A stretch of 50,000 nucleotides of DNA from Chrysomallon squamiferum (GCA_012295275.1 CM022679.1:21481610-21531609); one strand, 5' to 3'. Counted from the first letter of the stretch, positions 12,202-26,236 are shown. Numbers and translations are program-made. Notes: generated from the sequence alone by a model not told the origin.

Positions 12202-12970
12202 TTCTTTCTAAATATTTGTTTTTCCAAAAGGAGTTCATTATTTACTTTTTATCATTATTATATATATTTTTTTAATATCACAAAATATAGAGATGTTTAA
12301 AAAAAGATTTAAAAAATATAAATAACAGTCTTTTTAAATATCATAAAACCAGCAAGCTGTAATGAAGGTAAATTATTATCTTTGAAAGATAACAGATTTG
12401 AAGTATTTATGAAAATAAAATAAAACACCATTTTTTTTTTTGTCTAATTGTAAAGAAATTGACAAATTTCAAGTATTTTTGAAAATACTGTAATTTAATT
12501 TGTTTTAAAAATTGATTTTGAAAATATAATAATGGCAAATTTTTATATCGTAAATGTCAACTGGTAGAAAATGTTATGTTTTGTTTAGTAATTGCTACAT
12601 ATTTTTAATCAAGGGCAAATGCTTCAACAAGTGCATTTTATCTTTCTTTAAAAAAGAAGAAGAAAAATAATTAGTATATTTATTTTATTTCATTTTTTAT
12701 TTTTTTATTTTTTTGTTTTGTTAAAAACTGAACTCAAATTAGTGCAGACATGTTTTATAACAAACACATTTTATGTAATTATAATAATCAGTCATCCCCA
12801 GTGCACCCATTAGGCTGTTTTCCAGTTCCAACCTCTGCTGCAAAACAGATTCTCAAAAGCTGTGTATGTTATCTGTGGAAAGTTTCATATAAACAAAATT
12901 ACTTGTTACTAGAAAAACACAGAATTGTTGTCTCTGTGTTAGGGTGTATATTTATATATCCACAATACAT

Positions 12971-13006
<36 letters not shown>

Positions 13007-15147
13007 TTGCACTAATTTCAGAACTTTATTTTTGGCCATATGTGTGTGTGTGTTTTATTTGTGTATGATGTGTGTAAAAGCTTACTAACTGCTCTACAGT
13101 ATTTCCATAAATTATTAGAAAAAACATAAACACTTAACCTTTAACAGTCTGCAATAAAAAATTAATCAATACACTTCAATAATGCATTAAAAATATGAAA
13201 TATAAAATTTAAAAAAAAAACTAATTAAATTTAATAAAGCAATAAAGCTTTAAAACTTTTGAAAAGCCATTGAAAATGTTGACATAAATGGAACAAACTG
13301 TTTTGGAAATGTAAAAGGATTAACATGCACAATACTGAAAAGATTAATAAATATTTAATTCAACAGCTTAAGATTTATCAAAAGGATTTATTAAGCCAAG
13401 CTGTTGAAAGCTGGATTTAAAACCACACCTTTAATATGCTGTGTATGGGTATACACTGGAACAGAAAATATCTTATACTGTGACAGTACTGGCTCAGTAC
13501 TTGTGTTTACAAATAAGAACATAATGGATGTTTGCTGTCTTCAGCTTCTACTTGGGTAGCTACAAAAAATGTTGTACTGAGCTGTTTTATGTCTGTTTAT
13601 TCTAATAACGTAATTAATAAAGTTTTGAAAATTAATTTTTGATGGGTTAGTATTGGATTTATGCAATAACTAATTGTATATTTTTACTTTCTTTTTACTT
13701 TCTTTTCATATATGTGCACATGATGCACATATATAAAATATTACGAAGCTAGAAGCACTTGAGTTTTGTTTCTATTTTAAACTGATCCAGTATCATAAAA
13801 TAGAAACCGTTCTAGTTTAAAACGAGGAAAACCTCTGACATCTGCCAGTGAAAGAAAACTTAGGAAACAAAACTGAATTTTAAAGTGATCCTTCGCAGTT
13901 TGAAGAAAACATTCTGATTATTTGTGAAGTTAAGAAGCCAGTGGTGATACCGTTGCCATGATAGCTTGCGTGGAGAAGATTATAAAGAAACAAGACAGTT
14001 TTAAACTGATTGGGCAGTTCCACAAAACAGCTAAAATTCAGCATAAATTAATCATACAATAGCACATAGTGGGTTGGAACAGAAGTTTAAAGATGATATT
14101 ATTTAGATGTCTGTACAAAGATTTATTTAAAATCTCATATCTGCAATTTTGTTCTATTATCTTTCACTGTCTTTGAGACAGATTCTTGACTTCAGGATAC
14201 CAGAAGTTTTTATCTTTCTGGTCTGAGTTTTTGTTCCAGCCCAGTAATGTATCATCATGATGCTGATGTCAAAGTAGTTGTAGTGGGAAGATAAATAAAA
14301 TTCAGTTTAAAATTAATCAACATAATTTAGATTAGGAATGAAACTAACTGTCAAAGAGCCATCTGAATCTTCCACGCTATAAACCAACTGCAGAATGCTC
14401 GGGGAAGATTTATGGAAACAAAACTCATATTCTAGAAACTCTTTTAGAATTAGAATATAGTAAAAACAGCTTCCAGTAATCTGTATTCTCATGATGGCTG
14501 TCTGAACACTTGACATTTATTCCTCAGAGATTTTTTTTTTTTTTTTTCACCGAGATTTATCGAAGCTCATCTTTTATTTGTGCAGCTATCAGTGTATGAT
14601 TGCTACTACGAGAAACGTTTAATACTTCATTCTCTTTTTACTACTTTGAAGTAAGGTCCATCGAGCCACTGGGTGCTTTCAACTCATCTGACCTTGTTTT
14701 GTGGGCTTGGCAGTTATTAACTGGAATAACCAAAGCAATTTGATGTAATCTAAGAAAACATTAAAGTCATCAATCCAAACCAGTCCACTGTTATTCTAAG
14801 TTTGCATGATCAAAGTGCATAACGTTCCACAAATAGGAATTGATTCCAGACTAATAACGATGAGACTATTTTTGGACGTGATTTTTATGTCATATAAAAT
14901 TGTTTTTGATTTGATTTTTTTTCTTCTTCTTCATTTAATGCTGGTATATTTGTCTTGTCTTTGATACTTTGATCACTTATATTCAACAAAAAAAAAAAAA
15001 AGAGGGTATTTTTGTTACTGATGATTAATATGCTGAGGATTTTTTCAAATTATCTCTGTCTGCTAACTAATGTGTTCATCTGTTATTCTGTCCAGGCGGA
15101 GATGGTGAAGATCTCTGAATGAAAGTGATACTCCATTGTACGCAGTA
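12202..15147. other. A/T-rich mostly unique DNA
   Basis: Contains (TA)n at 12971..13003 and poly-T near 14531. The stretch 13740..14300 is less A/T-rich and unique but has no open frame with a family signature. Open frames at 12750..13088 and 14313..14516 are short, unmatched to any family I know, and lack splice or codon support. Confidence 0.55.
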
Positions 15148-15576
15148 ATCTGTTAATGTTTTCTGCAGAAATAGTCTTTATAGCTATATATCTAATACAA
15201 TTGTGTTTGCCAATAACAGAAAATAACATTAGATATATGAGTTCTGTTAATGTTTTTACAGAAATATTATTTTTAATTTCATTTATATCTAATACATTTG
15301 TATTTGCCAATAACAGAAATATAACATTAAATATATGATTTCTATTAATGTTTTCACAGAAATAATTTTTAAATTGATTTTTTTATCTATGTATCTAATA
15401 CATTGTACTTGCCAGTAACAGAAATTAACTTTAGATGTAGCAATTCAATTAATACATTTCCAGAAATATTCTTTTAAATTTTCTCTCTCTCTGATATATT
15501 TTATTTGCCAATAAAACAACATTAAATCCATTTTAGTTTATATTAATACATTTGCATAAATATTCTTTTAAATATT
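15148..15576 (+). repeat. ~95-105-bp tandem repeat, about 4.5 copies
   Basis: CTGTTAATG/CTATTAATG/CAATTAATA words recur at 15150, 15244, 15342, 15446 and 15541. Each is followed by CAGAAATA.T, TATATCTAATACA and TTTGCCAATAACAGAAA. Open frames on both strands here repeat with the unit and are not genes. Confidence 0.9.
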
Positions 15577-15579
15577 GTT

Positions 15580-15614
<35 letters not shown>
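15580..15614 (+). repeat. (TA)n microsatellite
   Basis: About 17 TA units directly after the ~100-bp tandem array. Confidence 0.95.
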
Positions 15615-15617
<3 letters not shown>

Positions 15618-16541
15618 AGCAATAGGAACTAGAATTGTGGATCATTCATTTCTTTTCCCCGAAGCCAAACAATACCATTATTCAGTGAAAACTGTTAAAA
15701 TGTGAAGGACCATTAAATCAGGACTACTGGTATCTGATATTTTGGCTTCTGTCAGTGTTTGTAAGACAACACTTAGATAATTGCTTTGAGTTTCAGAAAC
15801 TTACTGATAACCTGTCTTGTGGTGGTAGAAGCCATTTGACTTGCTTGACACAATTATTAACAGGTTATTTGTTTATGTGTGTGTGTGTTTATGAGGCTTT
15901 GTGGTATTTCAGTTTGTTTCTTATCATGGAAGAATGTTGTTTTATTTGGGTTTTTTTTTTTTTTTTTTTTTATTCAGAGCCTCTTATAAAAATAAAAAGA
16001 GAATTGTGTGAGTACTGTGTAGGAGATGTGAGTGTTCATAATTGTCTTTAGTTTCATTTTGTTTAAAACAAACTTTGAGTGTGTTTTTACACGTTAGTAT
16101 TGGAACAGAAATATATGTGTATGTATGTATGTTGTTACATGTATATGTATGTATTTATGTATGTGTATGTATGTGTATATATTTATGTGTATATGTATGA
16201 ATATTTACACATGTGTATAGTTAAGATTGATGACTAAGGTTGAAGATTTGAACAGGTGAGAGAACTCTGTTTGACCTGTTAATTAACAAATAATTAATGC
16301 TTCAAAAAGTGAAACGAGCTGTTTCTTGGTGAAATGTTAATGAAGCTGTTTATAAAACCTGGTTTAAACAGATGTGGATGTTTGTATATCAGTCATATTG
16401 CACGCCTGAATATACCACAGTAGTAACCTTGAAAATAGCCAGTTCAGAAAACAAATGTCTGTCTGAGTCTAGCCATTTCTTAGTTTTTCCTTTTTCTCTG
16501 TCTTTTCTGTGCTGTTTCCTTTTCTTCATTCTTTTGTTTCT

Positions 16542-16544
<3 letters not shown>
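15615..16544. other. Unique DNA with GTAT runs
   Basis: Poly-T at 15950..15970, GTAT/GTGTAT repeats at 16110..16200. The 98-codon open frame at 15755..16051 spans the T run and has no recognisable domain. Confidence 0.6.

Positions 16545-16634
<90 letters not shown>
16545..16634 (+). repeat. (CT)n microsatellite
   Basis: 45 pure CT units, the longest clean CT array in the window. Confidence 0.97.
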
Positions 16635-16637
<3 letters not shown>

Positions 16638-18144
16638 CTCACTAATTAAAATAACAAAATAATGACTGTTTTTAAGAATGTATTTAACAATTGGCATAAA
16701 AGTTCATGAGGAACAAAATTTAATCTTTGCATTTGGAAAATATTTTCTATAATTTAAAAATGAGTTAATTTAATTTAAAAAGCAACCAAGTACGTAAATA
16801 ACTCTCTTTTTATTTCTGATGCGTATTTGAATAATTAACCCCCCCAAAAAGGTTCACTGGGAACATTTTCATTTTGTTGCACTTCATTTTATTTATTTTT
16901 CAAAAGCTTTACTGCCATTAATTTATTAAAAAAATAAACCATTTTAAGTGATTACATATGTTGAATATACTCTACACTCAGTATCAAAGTTTACAGGGAA
17001 CACTGCCAATTTTTACTTGTAGAAAAATAAACAAACAAGTTTGATGTATCTATATTTAGCTGAAGGAGATGTTTTTAAAAAAAATAAATAAATAAAAATT
17101 TAAATAATAAAGCATTTTCTTCTCATTACTCATTATATTTATACATCTTAATGGCCTGACTTTAAGAAGCAAAATAAACAAAATATTAAAATGTCCTGAA
17201 AATAAACTAAATTATAAATAAACTGTGACCCATTGCACTGAATCAAGTCTTAAGTCACATTTTTGGCTGATTGGATTCTTGACTCCATCAGCTTCATTTT
17301 TGGTATCTCACTCATAGCTGTTATTTTCTTCGTGTAATTTAATTTATTATAAAAAGATAAATGATGATAATGCAAAAATAATGACTGTGATGATTATAGT
17401 AATCATAATAATCCTTGTTATTTGATTTTAGGTTTATTAATGTCAAAACTTTACAAACACCAGATATTCCAGAATATATTACAGTTTTGTAGAATTTGAT
17501 ATGTGTGTATGTGCATATGTGTATGTATTTGTGCAAGTATGTGTGTGTTTTAATAAACTGTAAATGTCCTTGAAATGTGTAATTCAAGCTTTCCATGTGT
17601 TACCTATGGGAAAATAAATTTAATTATTCTGATTACAAAAAAAAAAAAAAAATAAAAAAATAAAAGCATAAAATTAAAAAAAAAAAAAAAAAAAATAAAT
17701 AAATAAATATTTAATGTTCAGAATCACAAAATCATTTTAAAAATTTCAAAATACCTTTTTTTCTTAAAACTATTTTAGTATTTTAAATAACTTGGTACTT
17801 ATGAACAGTTCAATATAATATTATTCTAATAAACAGGGTTTTTTTGTGTTTTTTTTAATTTCACTTTGTCAAGATGTCTGTTATTTGTTTGTCTAGAAAT
17901 GAACAACAATTTATTTTGATATATGCAACCCTTTAACAAATAAAGAAACAAACAAAAAATTAGGAAATGTTTTTAAAAAAGAAGATAAACCAAACAAAAC
18001 AGTATTCCTTTTTTACATTTTATTTATATATATATAAACTAAATTTCAAGACATTTTCTTGAAGAAATTATTAATAATTCACATTTTTTAACTTTAAAAA
18101 ATAAAACACCACAAAACATCTTTGTATCTAATTGTTTTTCTTTT
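16635..18144. other. A/T-rich DNA, one short dispersed element
   Basis: Contains the 40-bp dispersed element copy at 17222..17260 and poly-A at 17637..17700. Otherwise nothing recognised. Confidence 0.6.
17222..17260 (+). repeat. 40-bp dispersed element, copy A
   Basis: CTGTGACCCA..GCACTGAATCAAGTCTTAAGTCACA. Its ends are inverted (TGTGAC/GTCACA). Related copies lie at 28209..28246 and, inverted, at 28571..28610. Confidence 0.7.
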
Positions 18145-18242
18145 CTTCTTCTTCTTTTATTATTATTTTTATTATTATTGTTATTATTTTTATTATTTTT
18201 TATTATTATTTTTATTATTGTTGTTATTATTGTTATTATTAT
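18145..18242 (+). repeat. (TTA)n-like array
   Basis: CTT units then ATTATT/ATTTTT/TTGTT trinucleotides. Confidence 0.9.
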
Positions 18243-19054
18243 ATTAAATGTTCTAAAATATTATTCACAATTTAAAAAACTAGAAATCTAATTATTGTCT
18301 ATTTTATTACTTTCAGGAAATAACAAACATGTTATCCGCACACTGATTTTTTAAAACAACTGAACACAACATACTAATAACTATAGTCTTTTCTTTTTTG
18401 ACTAGTTCTTGTTGTTGTTAAATATATTTATTTAATTTGTACTAAGAATTTTTGTTTTTATTGTTTGCATTATAAATAATGTATGCCACCTTGATTAATT
18501 TTTTGAAAACTATTTTAAAAACACACACCAAAAAATAAAAAGTAATTTACATCGGAACTTATAAAAATAAGTCCAAATGATTGACTTTAACATATTTCCT
18601 ATTTTTCTAGCCCTAAGAATGAAGTTTATTTTAAATATTTGAATATATTTATATTAACAGTATGATGTATTACTGTTAAGTATTTTTAAATGAAGTAATA
18701 ACATTTGTCCTTTGAAAGTACAAAGCTAAATAACTGTTATTAAAAATATTATTTTACTTAATTTTGTTAGAAAAATAAACACAAAAAATACTTATGTTTT
18801 TATAAAAACCATAAAAATATGAAAATATTCTGCATGATTTGCAAATTTTGGAAATTTAGACTAGTTTAAAATATACAACAACAGCAACAGGAATAATTAA
18901 AATAATAATCAAAATAAATAAATAAATGATTACATATATTATTAATATATTACTATTAGGTTGCGTTATTTCAAAACAAATTTACCTTTTGAAAAGTGAT
19001 GTTTGTTGGGTTTTTTTTTTTAATTTGTTATTGCTATATGTATTTTTTTTTAAG

Positions 19055-19058
<4 letters not shown>
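18243..19058. other. A/T-rich unique DNA
   Basis: No element recognised. Confidence 0.6.
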
Positions 19059-19118
<60 letters not shown>

Positions 19119-19119
19119 T
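19059..19119 (+). repeat. (TTA)n-(GTA)n compound microsatellite
   Basis: TTA units then about 11 GTA units, giving an isoleucine-then-serine open frame. Confidence 0.95.
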
Positions 19120-20405
19120 TAAAATATATAATAATATAACTATTTTATTTTATTTTAATTTATATATTTTTTTTTTTTATTTTGGCAGATATCTTTCATT
19201 TCCCATGATACCGAATGACTGAATGTTAAACTCTGATTCTAAATATTGAAAAAAAAAATCTCTCAAGATTAGAAATGCAATTTACAAATATGATATTACT
19301 TTTTATTTATTTATTTATTTATTATTATAATTATCATTTATTTATTTATACATTTTTTATTTATCTATTATAATTATCATTTATTTATTGCATTTATTTA
19401 TTTTGCCAAAGCATAACTTGAATAATTTGTGTGCAGATGTGCATAATCTATGTATGATATGCGTTTAATCTAAGCAATCAAAGACTGACAGATCACTGTT
19501 GTGTTAACTGTTTACATTTCCTCTCCCTTCAGATTCTTGTGATATGCCATGAATGCATGTGTCATGCAAAATTCTCGACTTACATCAAAATTGATTTATG
19601 TTCACAGCAGTTATAATCAAATGAGGTAATGCAGAATGAAAACATGGCTGAACTTAACAAACCCAGGCACCAACGGGAGTTTGTGTTTGAAAGAAACATT
19701 TATGAGAAATAATTCTACACACAGTTCTAGTGAATTGCTTGCGGTAAATACAAACTTCCTTGAAAGTTTTCCAGTGTACTTTACCATTTTTTTTTAGAAC
19801 TATTTTTATTTATTTTTTATTTGTTGTTATTTTTTAATTATTTTCTTTAAATGATATATAATGCTGTCACAAAGAGCAGATGTGAAAATGAACAAAAAAA
19901 TGAAATATGCTGTTTTAATTAAGTGACAGTGTCATTCAGTACTGTATACCTAGTTTTGAATATACTACAATACAAACATAGGTAGATAGATCACGCACAC
20001 ACACATACACACACACACACACAAAACATGTTTTCAGATTCACAGTTTCTTTGTGAAAAAAATAATATTTTAAAATATTAAGAAAATAAATCCACAGCAA
20101 TAATGAAATTAAATGCTGTGAACAGACTACTGCACTAAACTGAGATTTCTTTCAGGTTTTTATTTGTGTCTCCTGAAGGTTAATCAATATATTTGTAAGA
20201 CTGAAGGATTTTTTGTTGTTGTTGTTGTTGTTGTTGTTGTTTTTGTTTCAGCTGAGTGTGATTTACATGAAGAACTATTTTTCTGTTTCTAAGACACTAA
20301 GAGAGAAAAGCTGTATACAACAAAAATAACTTGAAGTTTAACAAATTTATTTTATATCTTTTATACTCAACAATCTGAATGAAACATTTTTTGTGTTTGG
20401 GTGTT
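19120..20405. other. Unique DNA with ATTT and TTG runs
   Basis: ATTT runs at 19295..19405, a short CA run near 20000 and (TTG)n at 20213..20240. No gene recognised. Confidence 0.6.
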
Positions 20406-20842
20406 GTTAAGCACTTCATTCATTCATTCATTCATCTATTCATATTATTCAGTCATTCAGTCATGCTTCCATTCACTCTTTCATTTACTCCTCCATGCAT
20501 TAAATCATTAATTTTTCAATGTATGCATCCTTTTTTTAATTCATTTATTCCTCCATCCATACAGTAAGTCAAGTCATTTATTCATTCATGCATTCTTTCA
20601 TTTATTCATTTATTCATTCATCATTACCTTAAGTCATTTATTTGGTCATATTTGCATTCACTCATTTATTCCTCCATCCAGCATTACGTCTTTCATTTAT
20701 TCATTTATTCATTCATCTTTGCATTGCCATTCATTCACTTATACACACGAGTGTTCATTTATTTATTTATCTTTTCATCCATCTTCATATTGTCACTCAT
20801 TCATTCATTCATTCATTTGCCAGTTCTTTCATTCACTTATTC
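20406..20842 (+). repeat. Degenerate (ATTC)n array
   Basis: CATT/TATT/CACT tetranucleotides over about 435 bp with unique interruptions, the same motif class as the array at 10601. The open frames are repeat translations. Confidence 0.9.
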
Positions 20843-21235
20843 TACAACACGAACAGGATCACAATAGACTGAAATGTCAGAATTAAACGACAGTTTGACA
20901 ACAAATCAGGATTTTAACCTTTTTGTCCTGTGTTTCTCAATGTTTTAACAGGTTTGCATCTGGCTTAGCAGTTCCAGCACTTTGTTTTTCCATTGTTGTC
21001 AGCTTGATGGTATTCTGCGTACAACAACAAGAAACTAACTGAGTGAATGCATTTCTGCAACAATTAGAACTGGTTTTCAAAAGGATCACGTTTTTATTGA
21101 TTTCTGAAAACTTTATTCAGATAATGTCTTCATCATCTAGATTTCAGAAATAAAGAGAAAGAAAAAAACCCGTTTCTGTAGCAGGTTAAGCTGAATTGGT
21201 TGTTGTCAGCATACAAAATAGATATCAGACACTTG

Positions 21236-21430
21236 TGGAAAGAGAGAAAGAAAGAGAAAAAAGAATTAAAAAAAGAGAGGAAGAGAGAGAGAAAGAAGAG
21301 AGAGGAAAATGAAGAAAAAAGAGAGAGATAAAGAAAGAAAGGAAAAAAGAAGAAAAAAGAGAGAGAGAGAAAGAAAGAAAGGAAAAAGAGATAAAAATGA
21401 GAGAGAAAGAAAGAAATATAAATAGAGAGA
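21236..21430 (+). repeat. Purine-rich (GA)n/(GAAA)n tract
   Basis: AGAGAGAAAG-type units with no fixed period. It is the only long GA-rich stretch on this strand outside 5863..6059. Confidence 0.93.
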
Positions 21431-21589
21431 TTATAAATATGTAGATAAAACAAAATTATTTATTATACGAAATCTTTTAAACTTTTACTATCATACTGCC
21501 ATTTTTTTTTTTTTTATCAAATCATGTTAACTTGTTAACTGGCTGAAACTTGTCAGACATGTTGTATGCTCAACACAAGATGAAACAAG

Positions 21590-22100
21590 TCTCACAATGC
21601 ACATCATCCCCAGGACCCCAGTTTTTACAGTTTTAATACCCCTGCAGACACGACCCGGAACAAACTGACTAATTACTTTTCCTGATTTTCCTCCCGAACT
21701 CTCAAAGCACTCCACTGCAGAAGTGATCAACAATACAAATATTTTCTTAATCAAGACCATTACAGACATTAAATGTAATCAGCTTCGCCAACAGCGTTCC
21801 CTGCCTCTGTGAAGCTGACAATAGCAGCGTTAATGTGGATGTTTCTCCAAAGCTTTTAATAAAGTTAGTCGAAATATCTGGAAGTCACCGAGGTGCACTT
21901 CATCCATCAATATCCAGTGTGAATGGAGGGAAAAATCAGCTTCACAGTAATATCAAAAGTTCACATCAGGTTTTCGGTGACCCTCAGGATAAATGTTTTA
22001 GACTTTGTACAAGTCTGTGGTTAACTGTGAATGGCAATATTACACTAATTTATAGACGAAACAGATCATGTTGCATTTTTAGTAGACGCTAAATTTTAGA
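21590..22100. other. CpG-retaining unique block
   Basis: About 12 CpGs over 500 bp with a less A/T-biased composition. Two open frames (minus 21527..21769, plus 21835..22092) are 80 to 85 codons with no family signature and no splice or start context that convinces. It may be regulatory DNA or a decayed element; undecided. Confidence 0.35.
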
Positions 22101-22189
22101 AATCTCGTTTCTTGAAGTTTATTTTATTTTCAGAAGGGATAGATTAAATCTGACTTTTTACTTAGTGATAAATCTTGTTATTGTTATTG

Positions 22190-22605
22190 TGCCTGCCAGA
22201 CGAATAATAACACTGTTATGATGGCTAATAACACTGTTATGATGGCTGCTGATAAATGATAATAATGATTATGACAAATAATGATGATTTTAAAATGTAT
22301 TTCTCTAACTCTATGGAGAAATGAATTAATTATTTCTCATATTTGTATAGACAAATAACAATCATAATATTACTGAGATGCTAATATTACCTCAGGTAAT
22401 AATAATAATATTACCATGGTTAATAGTAATAATATTCCTACAGCAGATAAAAATAATTATATTACTATACCAAATAATGATAATATGATACTGAGGCAGA
22501 TAATGATAATAATACTACATGGACAAATAATGATAATAATGTTATTGTGGCAAATAATGATGATAATACTACTGAGGCAAATAACGACAATAATGTTACT
22601 ATGGT
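22190..22605 (+). repeat. Degenerate AATAATGATAAT repeat region
   Basis: Starts with two near-exact copies of AATAACACTGTTATGATGGC (about 22205 and 22228), then units like CAAATAATGATAATAATACT every 28 to 50 bp. Confidence 0.8.
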
Positions 22606-23639
22606 TTAAGAGACTCAGTTCATGTGCACTAATGTTAAATGAACCTGTTCACAAAGTAAACAGGTTATTCCCTGAACGTGTCGTCTGATTAATAAATCAA
22701 AAATTTGAAATAGAATTATTACCACAGACTCAAGCTGCTTTCTCTTTTTTTCTCTCTCTTTTTTAATCCAGTTTGCATCTGATAAAAACATATTCCTTCT
22801 TTGTGCTGACTTTACTCCAGGGACTGGAATGTCATTTTGAAAACAGCTATCCATATCAAATTATGTAATCATTAAACTAAACAAGAAGAGAATTCTGATG
22901 ACTGTGTGTGTGTGTGTGTGTGTATATATAAAAAATAGCCATTAACATTGTTATTATTCCATCTAGTCCAGTACATCATAGGATTTGCTGTTCATGAGAA
23001 GGTGTTTATGAAAGATATCTTGTTGCTAATGAGAACATAGCAAGTTGTACCTATAGCATGACTACTAGATAATTTCCTTTCTCTGACCAAATGTAAAAAA
23101 AAAAACAAAAATGTGTTTAATTTTCGTATTCATGTGTCATTATACAAATATTCCTTCAGTCCACCTACATTTCCTAGTAGTACACAGCTGTGAAGGTCAG
23201 TGAAGTTTAATAACATCCTGCCCTTGACACACAAATTAAACCCACCCCATGGTGGGATAACTCAAAATGCTGTATCACTTCAAACAAAGGGACATATTTA
23301 TAGTGTTGCCTCTAGTAAATGATCCAGAACACAGCTATTTGTGAAACATGAAAAGTATTCTCAATGGCCTCATTGTCGAATTCACCCATTAATTACTGCG
23401 ACTCAGCAATTTTGAATGAATTAATACTGAGTTTTGTTATAATTAGACATGTTTAATTTGTTTGCTTATTGGTGTTTATACAGGCTAGTAGTGTAATTGT
23501 GGGTATGTGTGTTTTTTTTTTAGAATGGTCAGTGGGGTTTTAGAAATTAGTGTGGTTAATGAGTCTTGATGAATTACTGAGCCTAGTGGGTCATAAACAT
23601 ATTTTATAGGTTAGTGGACCAGTGCAGTTTTATTGAGGT
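22606..23639. other. Unique DNA
   Basis: A short TG/TA run at 22905..22930. The minus open frame 22615..22854 has no recognised domain. Confidence 0.6.
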
Positions 23640-24150
23640 TAATTAGTTCTATGTGTATCTAATGTCAGTCTGTCTTTCTCTCTGTTTTTTCAATATTTGT
23701 GATGTCTGTCATTTTCTTTCTGTGTCTCCCTCTGTCTCTCTTTATCTCTTTCTTTGTTTCCTTTTCTCTCCCTCTTTTTGTCTTTCTTTCTTTCTCTCTT
23801 TCTTTCTGTCTCTCTGTTTCTTTCTCTTTTTCTCCTTCTCTCTCTTTCTTTTCTCTCTCTCTCTTTTTTCTTTTTCTCTTTCACTGTTTTTCTCTTTCCC
23901 TATCTATCATTCTCATAATTCTGTCGTTCTTATTTTAATTACTTTTTTCTCTCCATTTTTTTTCACTTTCTCCCTCTCAAAATTCTGACTGTCATTTCTT
24001 TCTAATTATGTCTCTCTTGTTTATATTTCCTCTGTCTTTCATTTCCTCTTCATTCTCTCAGATCTGTCACTTTTTTCTTTTCAGCCTTCATTTAATTTTC
24101 TCTCTCTCTTTTTTTTCCCCATTTTCTTTTTTCTCAAATTTCTTCTCTTT
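23640..24150 (+). repeat. Pyrimidine-rich tract
   Basis: About 500 bp of irregular CTTT/CTCT sequence. The open frames are serine/leucine/phenylalanine or, on minus, lysine/arginine/glutamate compositional artefacts. Confidence 0.93.
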
Positions 24151-24189
24151 GTGTAAGAATTAATCAAATGTGACAATTATAAAACAAAT

Positions 24190-24810
24190 GTGACATACAT
24201 AATTTTATCAGATACCTTGGTAAATCTGCCCTCCATTATCCAGAAACAGTTACAAAGACTTTGATTTTTTTTTTTATTCTTCAAGGAAGCTTTAAATAGA
24301 TACAAAAATATTTTAAAGTCTGACATACATATAGCTTGTTAAAATTGTATTCCATTATACAGAAAACATTACAAAAACCTTGGATTTGTTTTTTTTCTTC
24401 AAGGAAGCAATACTTTAAATAAATACAAAAATACTTTAAAATCTGACATACATAATTTTATCATATAGCTTGGTAAAATTGTATTCCATTATACAGAAAA
24501 AATTACAAAAACCTTGGATTTGTTTTTTTTTTCTTCAAGGAAACAGTACCTTAAATAAATACAAAAATATTTAAAAATTAAATTAAAATAGAGCAAAAAT
24601 ACAGAAAAACTTTAAATAATAACCAAAATATTTTTAAAATTAAATTAAAATAGAGTAAAAATACACAAAATCTGTAAATAAATACAAAAATGTTTTAAAA
24701 ATTAAATTAAAATAGAGTAAAAATACACAAAATCGGGAAATAAAAAAAAAATATATATTATTGAAATTAAATTAAAACAAGAGTAAAAAAACCAAAAACC
24801 TTTGCTTCTT
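24190..24810 (+). repeat. Two adjoining tandem families: ~125 bp then ~62 bp
   Basis: GACATACATA starts units at 24192, 24322 and 24445, each with CCATTAT.CAGAAA..TTACAAA and TTCTTCAAGGAA. From 24577 the unit becomes ~62 bp around AAATTAAATTAAAATAGAG, at 24577, 24638, 24700 and 24764. Confidence 0.88.
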
Positions 24811-26087
24811 TCTTCTGTCTTCAGATCAGGAAAAAAATGACTGAAATAGCTCATTTCCGAATATCTAAAATAGCAGAAATATTTTTATGTCCTTTTCTAA
24901 CTGCCATGTCTTTGAGCAATATTTAACAGCATCCTGCTCCATGCTACTTCATCACTGACAATAAATGTCAGAAACATTCAGAAATATCAAAATAGAATGT
25001 AGCGTCTTGTGAAGCAGCTAGCTATTGAAATAAAAGAAATCTGCGGTGATGTAATATCAGTTGAAACATGGTCCGAGGCAAAGATGCTTTTTACATTTCA
25101 ATTATTAATAATGTCTGACAGTTCTATTATGCACTAATTTCATATCTCTATTTTAGCAGTCAAGAACAATTTGCCGAGATGCACAGTTACAACATATTTC
25201 TGTGCCTCGTCTGCTGAGCTTTTGTTAATAGTGTTGTTATCTCCTATCCATGCAGGCAGTTTATGTAACATATACAATATAAATGTATGAGGTTAGATCA
25301 TTACCACCATTTTTTATGTTTATTGTTTTTTTTTTTAATGTTTTTCTTTCTTTCTTTCATTTTCTTTTTTCTCATTTGTTTACATGTTCCATTTTTGGAA
25401 ACAAGAAAACACATACACCACATACATTCATTCATTCGTATATATAGCACACACATATAGCAAATGTAGCAAACAAAAGGGACGTGTTCCAAATGGGATG
25501 ATACCACTTAGGTTATGTTAAAGTGACTCATGGATGGTGTATTGCTTTGAATAATATTTATTTTGTATTTATTATCAGTTGGGTTAGCTGACCTGGCAGA
25601 AATCTGTATCACAGCTTTTGTCTTCAGATTTTAATAACAAACACATAAGGTAAAACAAAATACCAGACTTGCTATAAGATACTGTATAGGTATCATGTGT
25701 CGGTAATGGTTGCTTTTAAGATGCATGATACTGCCGTATTAGTAAGTAAGAAATATATCATATAGCCAGATATTATTGATACTGATATTGGATACAGACA
25801 TAATTTGAGGATACTGTTGATAATAGACATATCAGATATATTTAAGAAATGTTATCATGAAAGAGATATCTGATGTGGTTTGATATTAGTGTTACATACA
25901 GTTGATGTAGCCAGGGGTTACTTAGTAACAGTTACATCTAAAATGAAAAATAACAAAGATGATTTCTCTAACAGAAGAAGACATATCCAGATAGAGTTAT
26001 CTGAGTGATGACAATGTGAAATGATATACCAGAGAATCACTTTTTGTACTTAACTTCTAAATAGGTCAGTTATCACAATGCATTTTA
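24811..26087. other. Unique DNA
   Basis: Ordinary sequence. GATA-type words are frequent at 25680..25900, without a clean period. No gene recognised. Confidence 0.6.
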
Positions 26088-26236
26088 TAATCCCTGTTAT
26101 CTTCCTCTTCCTCATTTTCTCTGTCTCTTTTTTCATTTCTATCCTTCTTCTCTTTTTTTATCCTCTCTCTCTCTTTAATTTTTCTATCTATTACTCTTTG
26201 TCTCTTTCTCTCTCTATGTTATCTATTTTTCAGTGC

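Noticed and set aside
15083-15338. Open frames on both strands resembling membrane peptides
   Set aside because: Both repeat with the ~100-bp tandem unit.
21527-22092. Two open frames that could be small genes
   Set aside because: No domain, no start or poly-A context, not repeated; kept only as an unexplained CpG-bearing block.
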